NCBI GenBank assembly: GCA_011800155.1
Contig: CM022372.1
Span: forward strand, 1,240,001 to 1,304,000
Reading direction: 5' to 3'
Origin: Flammulina velutipes
Taxonomy: Eukaryota; Basidiomycota; Agaricomycetes; Agaricales; Physalacriaceae
Length of the DNA: 64,000 bases
The notes beneath the pieces were generated by a model. The model ran no database searches. It was not told the origin of the DNA and saw only the letters and a program-made list of their open reading frames with translations. Both the position numbers and the translations under genes were made by a program. Shown piece after piece: positions 24,069 through 35,809 of this stretch (position 1 is its first letter; the number at the start of each line of letters is the position of its first letter).

Positions 24069-27000
24069 CTACGTCTCTACACCAGCCAGTCTATACAGTG
24101 TCTTCCTATCCGAACTCTCGTCGACGAGTTTCCGAAGGTGGCCACCATCCTTCTTCAAAAGCACTCGCGGAGAGTCAAACTCGACCTAAAAGAATGCTCA
24201 ATTCCGTCTCGTCGATACTGGGATATGTAGGACATACAATGTTTCCCGAGTCAAGAACCATCTTGTGGTCAAATTTAGCAACCACTAACACGCTGAGGCC
24301 AATGCGATACTCACAATTCTATCGAAATCCATCACCGTCTGTAGGCGATGCGCTACCGTGAGGAGTGTCACACTCTTCAACTCCGTCCTCAACGAGGTCT
24401 GAATGATGGCGTCCGTCTTGTAGTCTGCCCAAATCGTTAATGCGCATCGCGAAAGAACTGGAATAAGGAGCCAACCGATAGCGGAGGTCGCTACATCACA
24501 AGTATCAAGTTAGTTAGAGCTCTCCAGAGGGACCAAACCACAAACCTTCATCTAGTATCAACAACTTGCTTCCTCTCACGATCGCCCGAGCAAGGGCTAG
24601 TATTTGCCTTTGACCGACACTCAAGTTAGTTCCTCCACTGGAAACGACAGTGTCTAGGTTGATGTTGCTGTTGTCGACGTCCCTTTCATCTTGGAGAGAA
24701 TACAGTCCAGAAGCACGTAAGGCATCGTTCAGCTCCGCGTCCTCGTACTGAGAGAATGGATCCAAGTTATGGCGCAATGTTCCACTGAGTAGTTCCGGCT
24801 AGGACGAATCGCATCAGTCTGAGTAACTGAAGTATACAACTAAATGATCATCACAATTTGCGGTATGATCGTTATGTTTGACCGGAGGGCATCCAAGTTC
24901 AACTTGCTCGTGGCGAGACCGTCATAGTACACTTCGCCTTCGGTTGGGATGCTCCGAAGAAGAGACAACGTCAACGAACTCTATAGCTTAATCGTTAGCG
25001 AACGTACAAGAATGTTCCGAAAGTTGGTGCGGACCTTTCCAGAGCCTGTTCTCCCCACTGAATCAAGTTAGCTCAGACCTCGCAAATGAGCGGATAAGTT
25101 ACCGATTCCAACATGTTCGCCTGAACTGACTTCAAAAGTCAAGTTGTGTAGAACCTCTGGTCCCTTCTGTGAGAAGCATCGCTTGAGATAATCCTTCCGA
25201 TTTTGCAAGGAGGCGAACCTTGGTATACCGGGCAGACAAGCCATCAACTTTCAAAGCGCCACTGCTTGGCCAATGCGCTGGAGGAACACCGTTAGTGGTG
25301 GGCTTGCTTTCTTGTTCGGAATTGATGTATTGCAGAATTCGCTCCAGGCTAGGAAGTCAATTGAGCGTATGCCTGAAACTCATTGTAGATATTGTAACCT
25401 GTTTGCTACAACAGGATTAGTATCAACTGATTCATGAGAATTTGGGAGAACAGTACCTTGAACTTCGAACCTATTAAACCAACGCACCCAAGTCAGGATA
25501 CCGCCAGTAAATAGCACTGATCGAAGTCATCGTTAGTGGGTCATGCTAAGGGATCATATCAGTACTGAAGACGCACTTGCTGTCATTATAGAGAAACCAG
25601 TGTCTAATGCGGTAGTGCTCTTGCCGTTTCCGTAAATCAGATACCACGCCAGAGACGCGGTGAAGATGCCCGATAGTGCCTCTGTTCGAATGCAAACCCA
25701 TCTAGAACACATTCAGAATCCTTTGTCAATGGTTGCTGTAGTGATCACTGACCGATTCAAACCGTAGAAAGTGATCAACGGGTGAATCCACTTTTCCAAA
25801 CGAGCCACAGATTCTTGAATGAAGAACTCTTCAGCGCCATACGCACGGATGGAAACTAAGGAGAATATATCCGTGTCGGTCAAACAATCAAATACCGAAT
25901 ATGACGGAGCAACTCACCAGCACCGGAAATTGCTGCACCGAAGCTTAGTAGGAAGGTTGATTACCATCGACATGCTCGAATTGAATAAGACTCACTGCCC
26001 AATTACAGGTGATTTAGCGTTCGCAGTCACACGCTTAATAGGAAGCTGAGCTTGCATATAAATCTGCCCGACGAAGCCTCCTAGCACGGTAAAGATTATT
26101 CCAGGGAAGAGAAATTTTGGTGTGAAGAACACAACGGCTGCAAACTTGACACAAAGCTCGACATTCATTTGAGTCAAACGAAACACGTTGGCTGCTAAAT
26201 CATTGTCGACTATCGTTTTCTATCATTCAAGGTTGTAGTTGGTTACGAGGGAGAGTTGAACGCACCAGAAGCTATATCCATCGTTGAGCGAGCTATCACT
26301 CGCGATGTGGGGGTATGGTCCAACCATCTGGAAAATGGTGTTAATGAGTCCAGTGACGAAAACGTAGAGGATTTACCGCAGTGTCGTTCCTGTGATAGCT
26401 TCAACAAGGGTGTGATGGATGACCTTGCTTGCCCGCACAGAACCAAATGTCCACATGATATATGCAATAGAATAGCAGAGAGATGCAACAAGGATCAAGA
26501 TGGTGTAACGGCTCAAATAGCTAATCCTATCGTCAGCTCACGATCTAGGGACTCCAATCAAGATGGCACTTACTGAGATGGGGAAATATCGCGCGAGTCA
26601 TGGTCACGATACTGCGAAGACCAAAATCCCAGATACCAGTTGAGAAAAGCGAGAATAATTTCTTGGAGCGCGATGGATAGCACCAGCCCAAGCCAAAAGA
26701 TGACTGGGTGACTGCTGACGTTCTTGAGAAACAGACCGACTGGTTTGAAACATCAGTGATTGTCCCAATGTCAACAGTATGCCTTACACGCTTTCCGACT
26801 GACGTGCCCTTGATTGATTTCTTCGGGCACGAATAGCTTGCCGTCGTCTTTGATGCCAACCCCAGCTGGCAGAGTATCTCTGGTCTCATATAATGGGACT
26901 TTCTCCTCCTCAACGATATCATTGGGATTCGTTGTCAGGTCGGTCGATGACAATATGTCATCAACATCTCCCCAAGACACATCTCCTTGAGATCCCACAA

Positions 27001-30000
27001 CGACCACCAAAGAAGCCAAAGACTTAGTAAGAGCAAGGTTATGGGTCTATAGGTAGCAAAAAAAAGGTTGAAACCAGCGCTCTAGATGCAGGTTGTAATA
27101 CTCACAGTAAGAAGCACTGTACGACCGGCGATCAAGTCGCCCGCGAGACATTCATGAACGACCCATTTCGCCGTGTGCACGTCCAGTGCCGCGAGGACAT
27201 CGTCAAGAAAGAGGACCTGTGCGCGGGAGTATACTGCCCTTGCTAATGTGACGCGAGCCTACAGTCGCGTTCAGCTGGAAGTGCTTGAGCAGGTCGCGGA
27301 TGTACGAACCTTTTGACCACCACTTCAAGTAGGATCAATGGCTGAGTTTACACAATGACGATGGAGTTTTTATTACCTTAATGTCAAGCCTTTCTCGCCC
27401 ACTTCCGTCATGTCCCCAGCCCCGAGAATGTCAAGGTCTGTTTGGAGAGCGCACTGGCGCAGAACTGTTGATTCTGTTAAGGATACACGGCCTCTGTATG
27501 AAGTAAGTATAACATACCTTTCTTGTAACGCGCTTCATCGTATGCAGCACCAAAAAGGATGTTATCCTGAAATAACTATCAAAACATTGCTCTGATGCTT
27601 CTCCCTTGAGACTCACTCGAATCGTCTCATTCAAGATCCAACTGTCCTGCGCAACGTATGCGACACCGCGGTTCCGTGCAAGACTAAACCAAGAGTCGCC
27701 AAAGTCAGAATTCGGAGTGTAACGCATTTCGCCTGCGTAATCGTCAGTGTCTTGTTACGTTGAAAAAATAGGATTGAGATCATACCCAGTAACGCCATTA
27801 GCAAGGAAGTCTTTCCAGCACCTGTCGGCCCAGTGATGAGGTTTATACCGTCACTGAATGTCAAACAGCCATTGACTCGTAATGTAAATGGGCGCGCAGA
27901 AGGCGATGTTGACCACACAAAATCTGCATTGCAAACACCAACCACATCACGCGGCGGGTCGAAGGATACTGAGGTAGGAGTGTACTTATCCAATAGATCC
28001 GTCTGATACACGGATTGGTGAGTAGAATGACACGATAGAGTCGGCATGGGACTCGCTCACGTTATGCAAGAAATCATGCACACGATGCAAAGCAACTCTT
28101 GACCCAGTGAGAGTACCTACAGCGGAAACAAAGTTCTGGAGATGTCGCCTGAGTATCTCAAAGATAGACAGGGAGGAGAAGATAATCGCGGCTGTACACT
28201 ATGATCAGTGGAAACCCACAAAGTGCCAGATAATCAAATCACCTGAAAGGTCGCGATGCATAACTAGCGTCTGTTCGAGATGATGATGAGATAAAGTACA
28301 GCTTCCCATGCACGGATCTTACAAATGTTGCGTATGTCGCCACCATAGATATAATCGGGATGTAGAAGCTTCAAGGCCAAGTCGTCAAGCGGGTAGCCCA
28401 AAAAGAGCAAAATTACTTACTTGATGTTTCCAAGGATCAGCATCAGCAGCTTGTTCCACCTCAGATATCGTAATTCCTCTCGTCTACGTTCTTTGATCTC
28501 GTCCTTGACTTTACGTTCCCAGCCGAAGAATTTTATCATGCGCAGTGTGGACATGACTGTTCCACAGTGAGGCACTGCCGGATATTAATGGAATGACTGA
28601 CCTTCTGTGACTTTAGTCACTCGTTCGTCCATCTACTCGGATGCATCAGAAAGCGATTCAAAGAAACTGAGTTGGTTCACCTTCTTCATGACCGCCTTCT
28701 TCGCGACGTGAATTCGTTTTGTTAGGTTCCCGATGAGAGGAACGCCAAGCTTAGAATCAAATCAGCTTGTGGACCCAACATCCTGCGCAGAAAATCTACC
28801 AGTAGGACACCGAATCCAACCAGCGCACTGCATCGTCCATGTCAATAACAAAACGATGCATCAACTGTACGATCGCAAACCTCCAATCCAAAATGAAGTA
28901 TAGGAATACGATACAAAGCACAATCTGGAAGGGCAGGAACAACGCTGCGACTATATTAGATATGCCGAAACGATGCGCGGGAGGCGGCCTACCAGTGATC
29001 CAATACGAGCTCGAATTTGAGATGTTCCCCATATCAGCCGTCGCCATTGTGTTGATCCTGCCAGCGAGTGTGGATTTGTGCTTGTTCGAACGATCTCCAT
29101 CATGGTTGTCATCAACGAAGCGCACTCGCAAGGAATGCTCGAACAAGAGTTGCACAAAGATAGTTTCTACTCCGACCGTAATGCGCGTCTGTCAAAGAGA
29201 TATTTGGGTCAAGGCGCGTCGCCCGAGTAGCCTGCGCGGACGTACCGCTATATGGGTGAAGGATTCTGAAGTGATCGCTTCTACCAATGGGCCCAGAAGC
29301 AGCCATAAAATCCAAACCCACGGCCGAACTGTCGCGTCTCTTCCTTCGGTTTCAATGTACCTGGTACATATAATTAGTCTCCGACGAGGTGGAGCGTCTG
29401 AGGACTCACGAAAGAAGCCGGTTTATACCAAAAGGGCCAACGAAAACAGAGATACCCTAATCATTAGCTTCCCCAGATCGGTAGCAAATGGTATATATTC
29501 ACCTTGAGCGCTTCGAGAACAATGAGTATGAGAAGGTCCCGTCCTTATACTCGGGTAAGAAAAAGAATGATACAAGCAATAAAACCTCACGGTAAAACTC
29601 GAACATAGTCCAGAAGATATATCTTTCCTTGTTCTTGCTGAGGAAAGGATCAACGATAGGAAATGCACTTTTCTTGAGATATTTTGCTTGATAACGATAC
29701 GCCACGCTCGGAATTCTGTCCTGGATTGAATCTGGGTTTCTGAAGGAAGAAAATGTGAACGAGTCGAGAAATGAAAATAGGATGCGTGAGAGTAGGGGAG
29801 CCATTTGTTCTGCATTTAGGTTTTCTGTCGGGTCTTCTGAATCGATAGGTGTGTACTCTGAAGGTGCGAGGAGAGGTATGACTATGCCACCAACGATGAG
29901 AGATAGTATCTTGGCCCATAGTCTCCAGCCAATGGAAGCATCTTTGGGCTGCTGGGTAAAGGTCGTCAAGGGTAGGATGTCCCGATAGAAGTAGGAGGAT

Positions 30001-30357
30001 GTCAAAGCAAGCAGAACGAATTCTGAATGGGCGTAGGCGTATTGGGATCTCCGGATGGCCATTGCTGAGAGTATGAGCACATAGGACTGCCAGAAATTTA
30101 GATATTTATGTAGACAAACGAAGGCTACGCACACTAGTCACCAAATCTAAACAAGCGCCAATATCGTGACCAGTAGCGAGCAGAGACGCATCCAAGGCTA
30201 CGACTGCCGCACAAAATGCAGCTCTGATAGCGATGCACGCTGTCACAACTGGACGAACGATGGGCGTCTGCTGTTTATCGGGTCTCCAGGAAAGTTGAGG
30301 AACGTAGATGAGCAGAGACACGATTGCTGCATAGAACGGTATCGTTGTGGTGTCCAT
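24069..30357 (-). CDS. ABCC-family (MRP-type) ABC transporter
   Basis: A full-length multidrug-resistance-type exporter broken by many (more than 15) short introns. It starts at 30357 with hydrophobic TMD0-like helices (MDTTTIPFYAAIVSLLIYVP). Then come the ABCC lasso/TMD1 region (MAPLLSRILFSFLDSFTFSSF) and GRINTMATADMGNISN. NBD1 follows with Walker A GPTGAGKTSLL, Q-loop YVAQDSW, signature LSGGQKARVTLARA (on a 13-nt microexon) and Walker B VLFLDDVLAALD, which has Asp where the catalytic Glu would be. TMD2 is next, then NBD2 with NLSVGQRQILALARAIV, LLILDEATSAID and the H-loop TVAHRLQTVMDFDRI, ending FDSPRVLLKKDGGHLRKLV and RLAGVET. The degenerate site 1 and canonical site 2 are typical of fungal ABCC proteins. 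The substrate is unknown; vacuolar or plasma membrane. Confidence 0.92.
27310..27322 (-). other. 13-nt microexon carrying the NBD1 ABC signature
   Basis: The coding-strand exon TGGTGGTCAAAAG, with phase-2 AG from the previous exon, encodes S-G-G-Q-K. It follows GEKGLTL and precedes ARVTLARA. The acceptor is gaag and the donor is gttcgt. Without it the LSGGQ motif of NBD1 disappears. Confidence 0.85.
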
Positions 30358-30545
30358 CTGGTAATGGTAGTGGGAAGATGAGAATATGAGAAGACGCCAT
30401 TGATATCAGTATGAGTATAAGAATAGGTAGTGGCCATTGTTGACCGTACGTTAGACACTCGGTTATCGTTGCCCTTGATTTTTGATTGCAATCTACGCGC
30501 CCACGTGTTCGCACAGATAAGGCAGTATTCGCGCACCCCAAAATA

Positions 30546-31296
30546 CTACGTCTTCCTCGCCACCTTCTCTTCAACCATTTCCTTGGTCCCAGATTCCCAT
30601 TCCTCAAATGTTATGCTTAGTATCACCGTATCGCGTCCTAGCGAATTCGGCAAAGGATCACCTTTCCTCAAACTCTTCCCGTTGGAGCCAATAACCTTAT
30701 GGGCTGGCCATTTCCAATGCCACCTCAATGTCCCCTCGTACTGGAAGCCCATGCGTTTGGCAGTGGTTTGACTGGGCCCATTCGCCGCGCTACATTGCCA
30801 AACGAGACGCCGTATGCCCAATCCGCCCTTCTCGGGTGTATCCAACGCGTATTGCGCCAAAAGGCCGACCATGTTGGTTGTTACGTGCGTCCGCTGGAAC
30901 TCGGGGAGTATAACGATGTACCCGATCTCCACACATAAATTAACAGCAGACGCGTTCATATACGATGCCATGCCGGCGAAGGATGAGGCGTCCTCCTCCT
31001 CTGACCGCGTCCTATCGAAGATGGCAAAGGGAGTTAGAGCACCCTTGTTCGCGACCACTACCGAATTCCAAAATCCTTGTTCAAAATCGGTTTCGTCGAC
31101 GAACGGGCCGCACGACAAGTAGTTGAATAGGTGAGCTGGTTTGTTCAGCATGAAAGGGCCGTGTTTCGCCAACTACGTAGAGATCAGCAGGTAAGTAAAC
31201 GCAACCGATAAATTGAATTACATCGAACGCCACTAGCTTGAGACGATCGTTCTTGATGACATCTGGAATGCTGAAGCAGAAATGCGAGTGGGACAT
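30546..31296 (-). CDS. GNAT-family N-acetyltransferase (RimJ/RimL-like)
   Basis: Two exons: MSHSHFCFSIPDVIKNDRLKLVAFD joins LAKHGPFMLNKPAHLFNYL after an intron at about 31171-31220, giving about 230 aa. GNAT features are a central strand with VEIGYIVILPEFQRTHVTTNMVGLL (motif A, V-x2-x-x-Q-R/G-T for acetyl-CoA pyrophosphate), then GIRRLVWQCSAANGPSQTTAKRMGFQYEGTLR, the RimJ/RimL-type N/S/A-x-AKR-x-GF-x-EG-LR block. Residues near the C-terminus are basic. Substrates of this fungal subgroup are not known. It shares a 281-bp divergent promoter region with the Sec14-like gene. Confidence 0.88.
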
Positions 31297-31577
31297 GTTG
31301 CAACTTGGACGTTTGGATTGAAGAGTGACTCATCTTAGCGCAATCGTAAGCAAGCAATCCGGACGGAAGTCCGGATCTGGAGATAGCAAAGTCGTGGATA
31401 ATCTCTGCCGTCCTTGGGCACTCAAAGTGCAAGCGCGATGGTGATTTAAAGCAGAAAGAGATGGGGGCCGGCGGCGATTCCTTGCATGAAAGAGGCATTA
31501 CAAACACGCTCGGCTAGCAATGTGCTTTGAGTCAACGCGGAGTACGTTATACCCGTGTCTGCCCTCCCACAACCATC

Positions 31578-32607
31578 ATGACTCCAATGAGTGCAGACGA
31601 CCTTGACGCCTTCAAAGAGCTTTTGACGAAAGCGAATCTCTACAAACCTGCGACGGAGACGGACAAGGCATCACACAGTGATGTGACCCTTTCGTGCGTC
31701 TTGCCATCACTGCTTTCATGCATCTGGGCTCATCGGACTCGACTCCAGCCGCTTTCTCCGAGCTAGGCAGGGGAACATACATGGCGCTGTGAAGCAGTTT
31801 TCTGATACCCATGCATGGCGGGAGAAATACGATGTAGACAACCTGTATCGCACATTCCCAGAGGACGAATACCATTCAGCCAAGCGGTTCTATCCTAGAT
31901 GGACTGGAAGAAGAGACAAGGTGGGTCTTTAGTCACCAACATACAATCTCCACTTAAACCTATCAGGATGGCCATCCAGTTTACATATACCACATCGCGT
32001 CTATAGCGCCTTTATATGATGAGCTACATGCTGTTCCACCTCCGAGACGATATCAACGCATGCAAGTATCATACTTCGTCAATCCTCACACTCAATACTC
32101 AATGCTGTCAACAGTGTTGCGCTCTACGAATCCATGGTCAATCTCGTCTCCCCCCTCTGTAGCCATATTAGTCCTTCGGGCGAGCCTATATCATCCTGCA
32201 CGACCATTGTTGACTTGGCTGGCCTCACACTATCCACTGCCTTCTCCTTCCGCGGCCATCTTCAGGAATCATCGAAACTCGCCACCGCGAACTACCCTGA
32301 AACCCTCCACCGCATCGCTGTCGTCAATGCTCCAACTTTCTTCTCCACTATCTGGAGATGGATCAAAGGATGGTTTGATGAGGGAACGCGAACAAAGATT
32401 TTTATCCTCGACAAAGATATGACGCCGCTGAAGGATATCATGCGCGAGAGTGATTTACCGAAACAGTATGGCGGAACCTTGGAATGGGAATTCGAGGATG
32501 AGCCTGCATTTGACGACGGTGTGAAGGGCGCGTTGGATCAGGTCGGCTTCCCGAAAGGGCCCGCGGTTTTCGAAGACGGCAAGGTTCAATTGGCCAAGGA
32601 ATCATGA
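31578..32607 (+). CDS. Sec14-like CRAL-TRIO phosphatidylinositol transfer protein
   Basis: Start MTPMSADDLDAFKELLTKANL at 31578; four exons, about 290 aa. The CRAL-TRIO N-terminal helix reads SRFLRARQGNIHGAVKQF after the first intron. Next are WREKYDVDNLYRTFPEDEYHSAKRFYPRWTGRRDK, DGHPVYIYHIASIAPLYDEL, and the lipid-binding lobe SSCTTIVDLAGLTLSTAF. Then come LATANYPETLHRIAVVNAPTFFSTIWRWIKGWFDEGTRTKIFIL and QYGGTLEWEF, matching Sec14. It moves phosphatidylinositol/phosphatidylcholine between membranes and supports phosphoinositide synthesis. The length is close to the minimal Sec14 type with no C-terminal GOLD or PH domain. Confidence 0.9.
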
Positions 32608-34642
32608 AGGTACGTATAGAAGCAGTCTTCAAACACGAGAACGCACACTAAGACTGATCCAGATTCCTGTATTCTGCTTACATCACGACCAATCATGATC
32701 CTATGAACACGAAGCTCGGAAATTACAATACAGGCGAATGATCTTCCCCGTTTTATCAATTAATTTTGCTAGCACTTTTTGCTGTGGTCCATTCTATGTT
32801 TGATGTAACTCCCGCTCTCACATCTATCTATGACTACTGGGCAGTCTCGAGCTGCTGCTTGGTCAATATACTGGTGCGCCACAATGGTTGCCTTCGGTGT
32901 TCGGGCGACTCGGCTCATTTGTCTTCAACGCGCACTCCTACCGGCATCTATCAACTTGCCTCACTCGTTCGAAGACTTGGTTTGACTAACCGGAGGTGGT
33001 TGAGCCTATGGTGCTTTGAACGCCGCACCTTTATTTCTGACAAGTTGCCAGCGCATTGAACAGGAAGGCAGCGTCCGATGCGGTACCGACACGGAGGAGG
33101 CAAAAGCCTGTGGATCTATGGATCGGCCGAGCGACGATAGAACAGAAGCGACGTCTGGCCGTTGTGCTCGGGATGACGGGTGCGATCTTCAAGGTTCTTA
33201 TCATGATATATCCTATGTATCGCTATAGCATACGGAGATTCTCGAGTCCACGCATACTACGATAGTTGCTTTATAGTAACTTATCGTTTCATTCTCGTTT
33301 CAAACCGTACCAACGTACATAACGCAATCTAGCTCTCACGGGGCTTCAATTCATCTCGGGCTTCCATTTCTGCCTGTTCTTCCAGCTTTCAAACAAACTA
33401 ATGATATCGTCATCAGAATACATATCTTGCACCGCGGTATTGCGTAGGATCTCCGAGTGCTGGTGGGAATCAACGCCACACATACCTGTAGTAGCGGAGG
33501 GGTCGAAAGCGGAATTTCGAGGACTAATTGTGGCGTGGGTCGCACGATTTCAATTTACAATGCCTGGCCTGCTCTCTTCAGACTGCGGTGCTTGAACTTG
33601 AAATACCTTACATGGGCCGCGTTTGATTATGGGGCTTCTCCCCACAGCGCTTTGGCTCCACAGAATGACGGCGGAGACATTTTCTGTCAACGTCTGTCAC
33701 CATTACTATGTCGAGATTTTCAGACATCACATTCTTTGTGTGGTGTACCTCATACATTGTTGTCTAACGCCACATCAGAAACTTGGGTACCTTGTTACGA
33801 GTTGAGTTGGTGATTGAGAGACTGAAGTCTGAGCCATCCTGCTGCGATCACTTCAAGTTTGCCTCCGTGTCTAAGAATTCGGCGAGACATGGGGGTGTTC
33901 ATGACATGACACCCGGGTTGTCTGTCTCCCAGTCGATCTGTGCATACATAGACGCCCACAACGATTTTACGGTGGACGAACCGCCACGAACAGCTACAGC
34001 GGTGGCTTTCAGTCTTGAGGTCTTGAGACCGCGCCCTATTGCGGCCGCCATGCTCCAAAGTCGGACTCATACATATTGTTCCCTATTGTTCCGTGCACCT
34101 CTTGTGAGTAAAGTTGAATTACTTCCGTTCATGGACTATTCAGTCCGAGACAGCCCGCATGGTTCTGGTGTTTATGGATTGTGGCGCGTAATTGCGATTT
34201 GAATTTCCCTCCCTCGAGCTAGCCAAGTCCTGCGTACTTGAATTCGAAGCATGAAGGGACGACGCAGTTAATATCATGTCCGCTTGTGTTGAGGTGGGAG
34301 GCGCTACAGGGCGCACCGACTGTCACGGTCACGGCTCGGTTGGCGGTATAGCTGATGGCCGGGTGCAGGACGAGCCAGCTCGTATCCGGGAAATTTAAGT
34401 TGGCGAGCCTGGCTCGGATCGGGATTCGGGGGGGATCTGCGAGGAAGAGGTGTGCCTTGTGCAAAGATTTAATCTGACTATTTTTGGAAATTGGTGGGAA
34501 AGATGAGATGGGAGAGGGGCGAGTAAGGTATTTATATGGCCGTCGCATGAGGGTGCTTTGTTCTGTCCAACGACGAGCACTCTTGTAAGTCCAAAGTCGC
34601 TCACCGCGCGCAACGCTGTACTAATCCTTCGACAGCGACACT
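32608..34642. other. 2 kb with no supported gene
   Basis: Several frames of 60-140 codons overlap on both strands but none has recognisable domains or convincing splice structure. A basic 69-codon frame at 33056-33265 (+) ending in a hydrophobic stretch (GMTGAIFKVLIMIYPMY) and a 109-codon frame at 34219-34548 (-) are the best of them. Promoter of the homeodomain gene is at the right end. Confidence 0.4.
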
Positions 34643-35809
34643 ATGGACTCTTCAGATACTTCAGAGCACGCTTCATCCTCGGATTCTCATCTATTGTCGT
34701 TGTCTGAAGACATGGAGGACAAAAAGCCGCAGATGCTCCCGAGCATCCTCACCTCCTTCGACGACTTAGGCCCACGTCGCGCCAGTCTCCCGACCCTTTC
34801 GCTAAATCGATCCTCGTCGTACTCATCTTCCAGAGGGTACACGCCCCAAACTACGTCTTCGCTCGCAAACTACACTTTCCCCCCCGCGTCAACCGACGAG
34901 TACTCGTCGTCGTCGTCCGCGTTCAGCAGCGCAGGTAGCATGAACCACGTCGGACTCCATACTGGCAGTAACGACGACTGGATTGCGCGCCCGAACTCGA
35001 CGCCGTTGCGCCACGCTTCTTTCAGCAGCACTCTCAGGATATCTGGCCATCGTTCAGGCAAGGACTGGCCGTACCCTTCTCCGTCCCATCATCATCTACC
35101 TTCCGCCAATGGATCACCTCCACATCATCATTCCCATCTGAACAGTGCAGGTTCTTACAACACCTCTCTGGACCTCCCGCCTTCCCTGTCCTCGTCTATT
35201 CCTCCCATTCCTTCCCCCGTTTCATCCGGCGACCAACGTCCTCAGCGAAAACGTGGCAAGCTCCCGAAAGAGACCACGGATTATCTCAAATCATGGCTCC
35301 ATCGACATAGTGATCATCCCTACCCTTCCGAGGAGGAGAAGAAGCAGTTATGTCACGCTACTGGTCTCAGCATGAGCCAGGTGAGTAACTGGATGATCAA
35401 CGCCCGGCGGCGCATACTGGCACCAGCGAGGCCCCAGAGTGGGCCTACGACGACGGCGCCGTTTCCAAATAACCTTGGCAATGGTGCTATTTCGAATCCC
35501 GTAAGCGCTGGCGCTAGCTTGGGTGGTAGAATCGTCAGTTCCCCCCAACACATGAGCCATATGCAGCGGCGAACAAGCCTCCCCGCTCCGTCGTTGCATT
35601 CGTCGTCGTATAGCGAAGGACTACAGCTCTATCCACCGATGAGCCTCCAGTCGTATGGCAATGGTTACACTTCCCATTCAGTGCCGAGGAATTCACTGCC
35701 CGGGCATGGTGGCGACTATCCCAATCCGAGCGGGTACCACCATCACCAACAGCAGCAGCAGTACCTGGACGGAGGCTCCGGTGGAGGATACTCTAATACT
35801 GGGTACTGA
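34643..35809 (+). CDS. TALE-class homeodomain transcription factor
   Basis: An intronless 388-aa protein. Residues 1-190 are Ser-rich and disordered. The homeodomain at about residues 198-262 begins RKRGKLPKETTDYLKSWL, has the three-residue loop extension of TALE proteins (HRHSDHPYPSEEEKKQL) and helix 3 QVSNWMINARRRI. The A-R-R-R pattern and Asn51 are the DNA-contact residues; position 49 is Met instead of the usual Phe. The C-terminus is Ser/Gly/Tyr-rich with a His/Gln run (HHHQQQQQ). By family it is a nuclear regulator of the Cup9/Tos8 or PKNOX type. It is not an HD1/HD2 mating-type gene pair, since no second homeodomain gene is adjacent. Confidence 0.93.
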   Translation: MDSSDTSEHASSSDSHLLSLSEDMEDKKPQMLPSILTSFDDLGPRRASLPTLSLNRSSSYSSSRGYTPQTTSSLANYTFPPASTDEYSSSSSAFSSAGSMNHVGLHTGSNDDWIARPNSTPLRHASFSSTLRISGHRSGKDWPYPSPSHHHLPSANGSPPHHHSHLNSAGSYNTSLDLPPSLSSSIPPIPSPVSSGDQRPQRKRGKLPKETTDYLKSWLHRHSDHPYPSEEEKKQLCHATGLSMSQVSNWMINARRRILAPARPQSGPTTTAPFPNNLGNGAISNPVSAGASLGGRIVSSPQHMSHMQRRTSLPAPSLHSSSYSEGLQLYPPMSLQSYGNGYTSHSVPRNSLPGHGGDYPNPSGYHHHQQQQQYLDGGSGGGYSNTGY

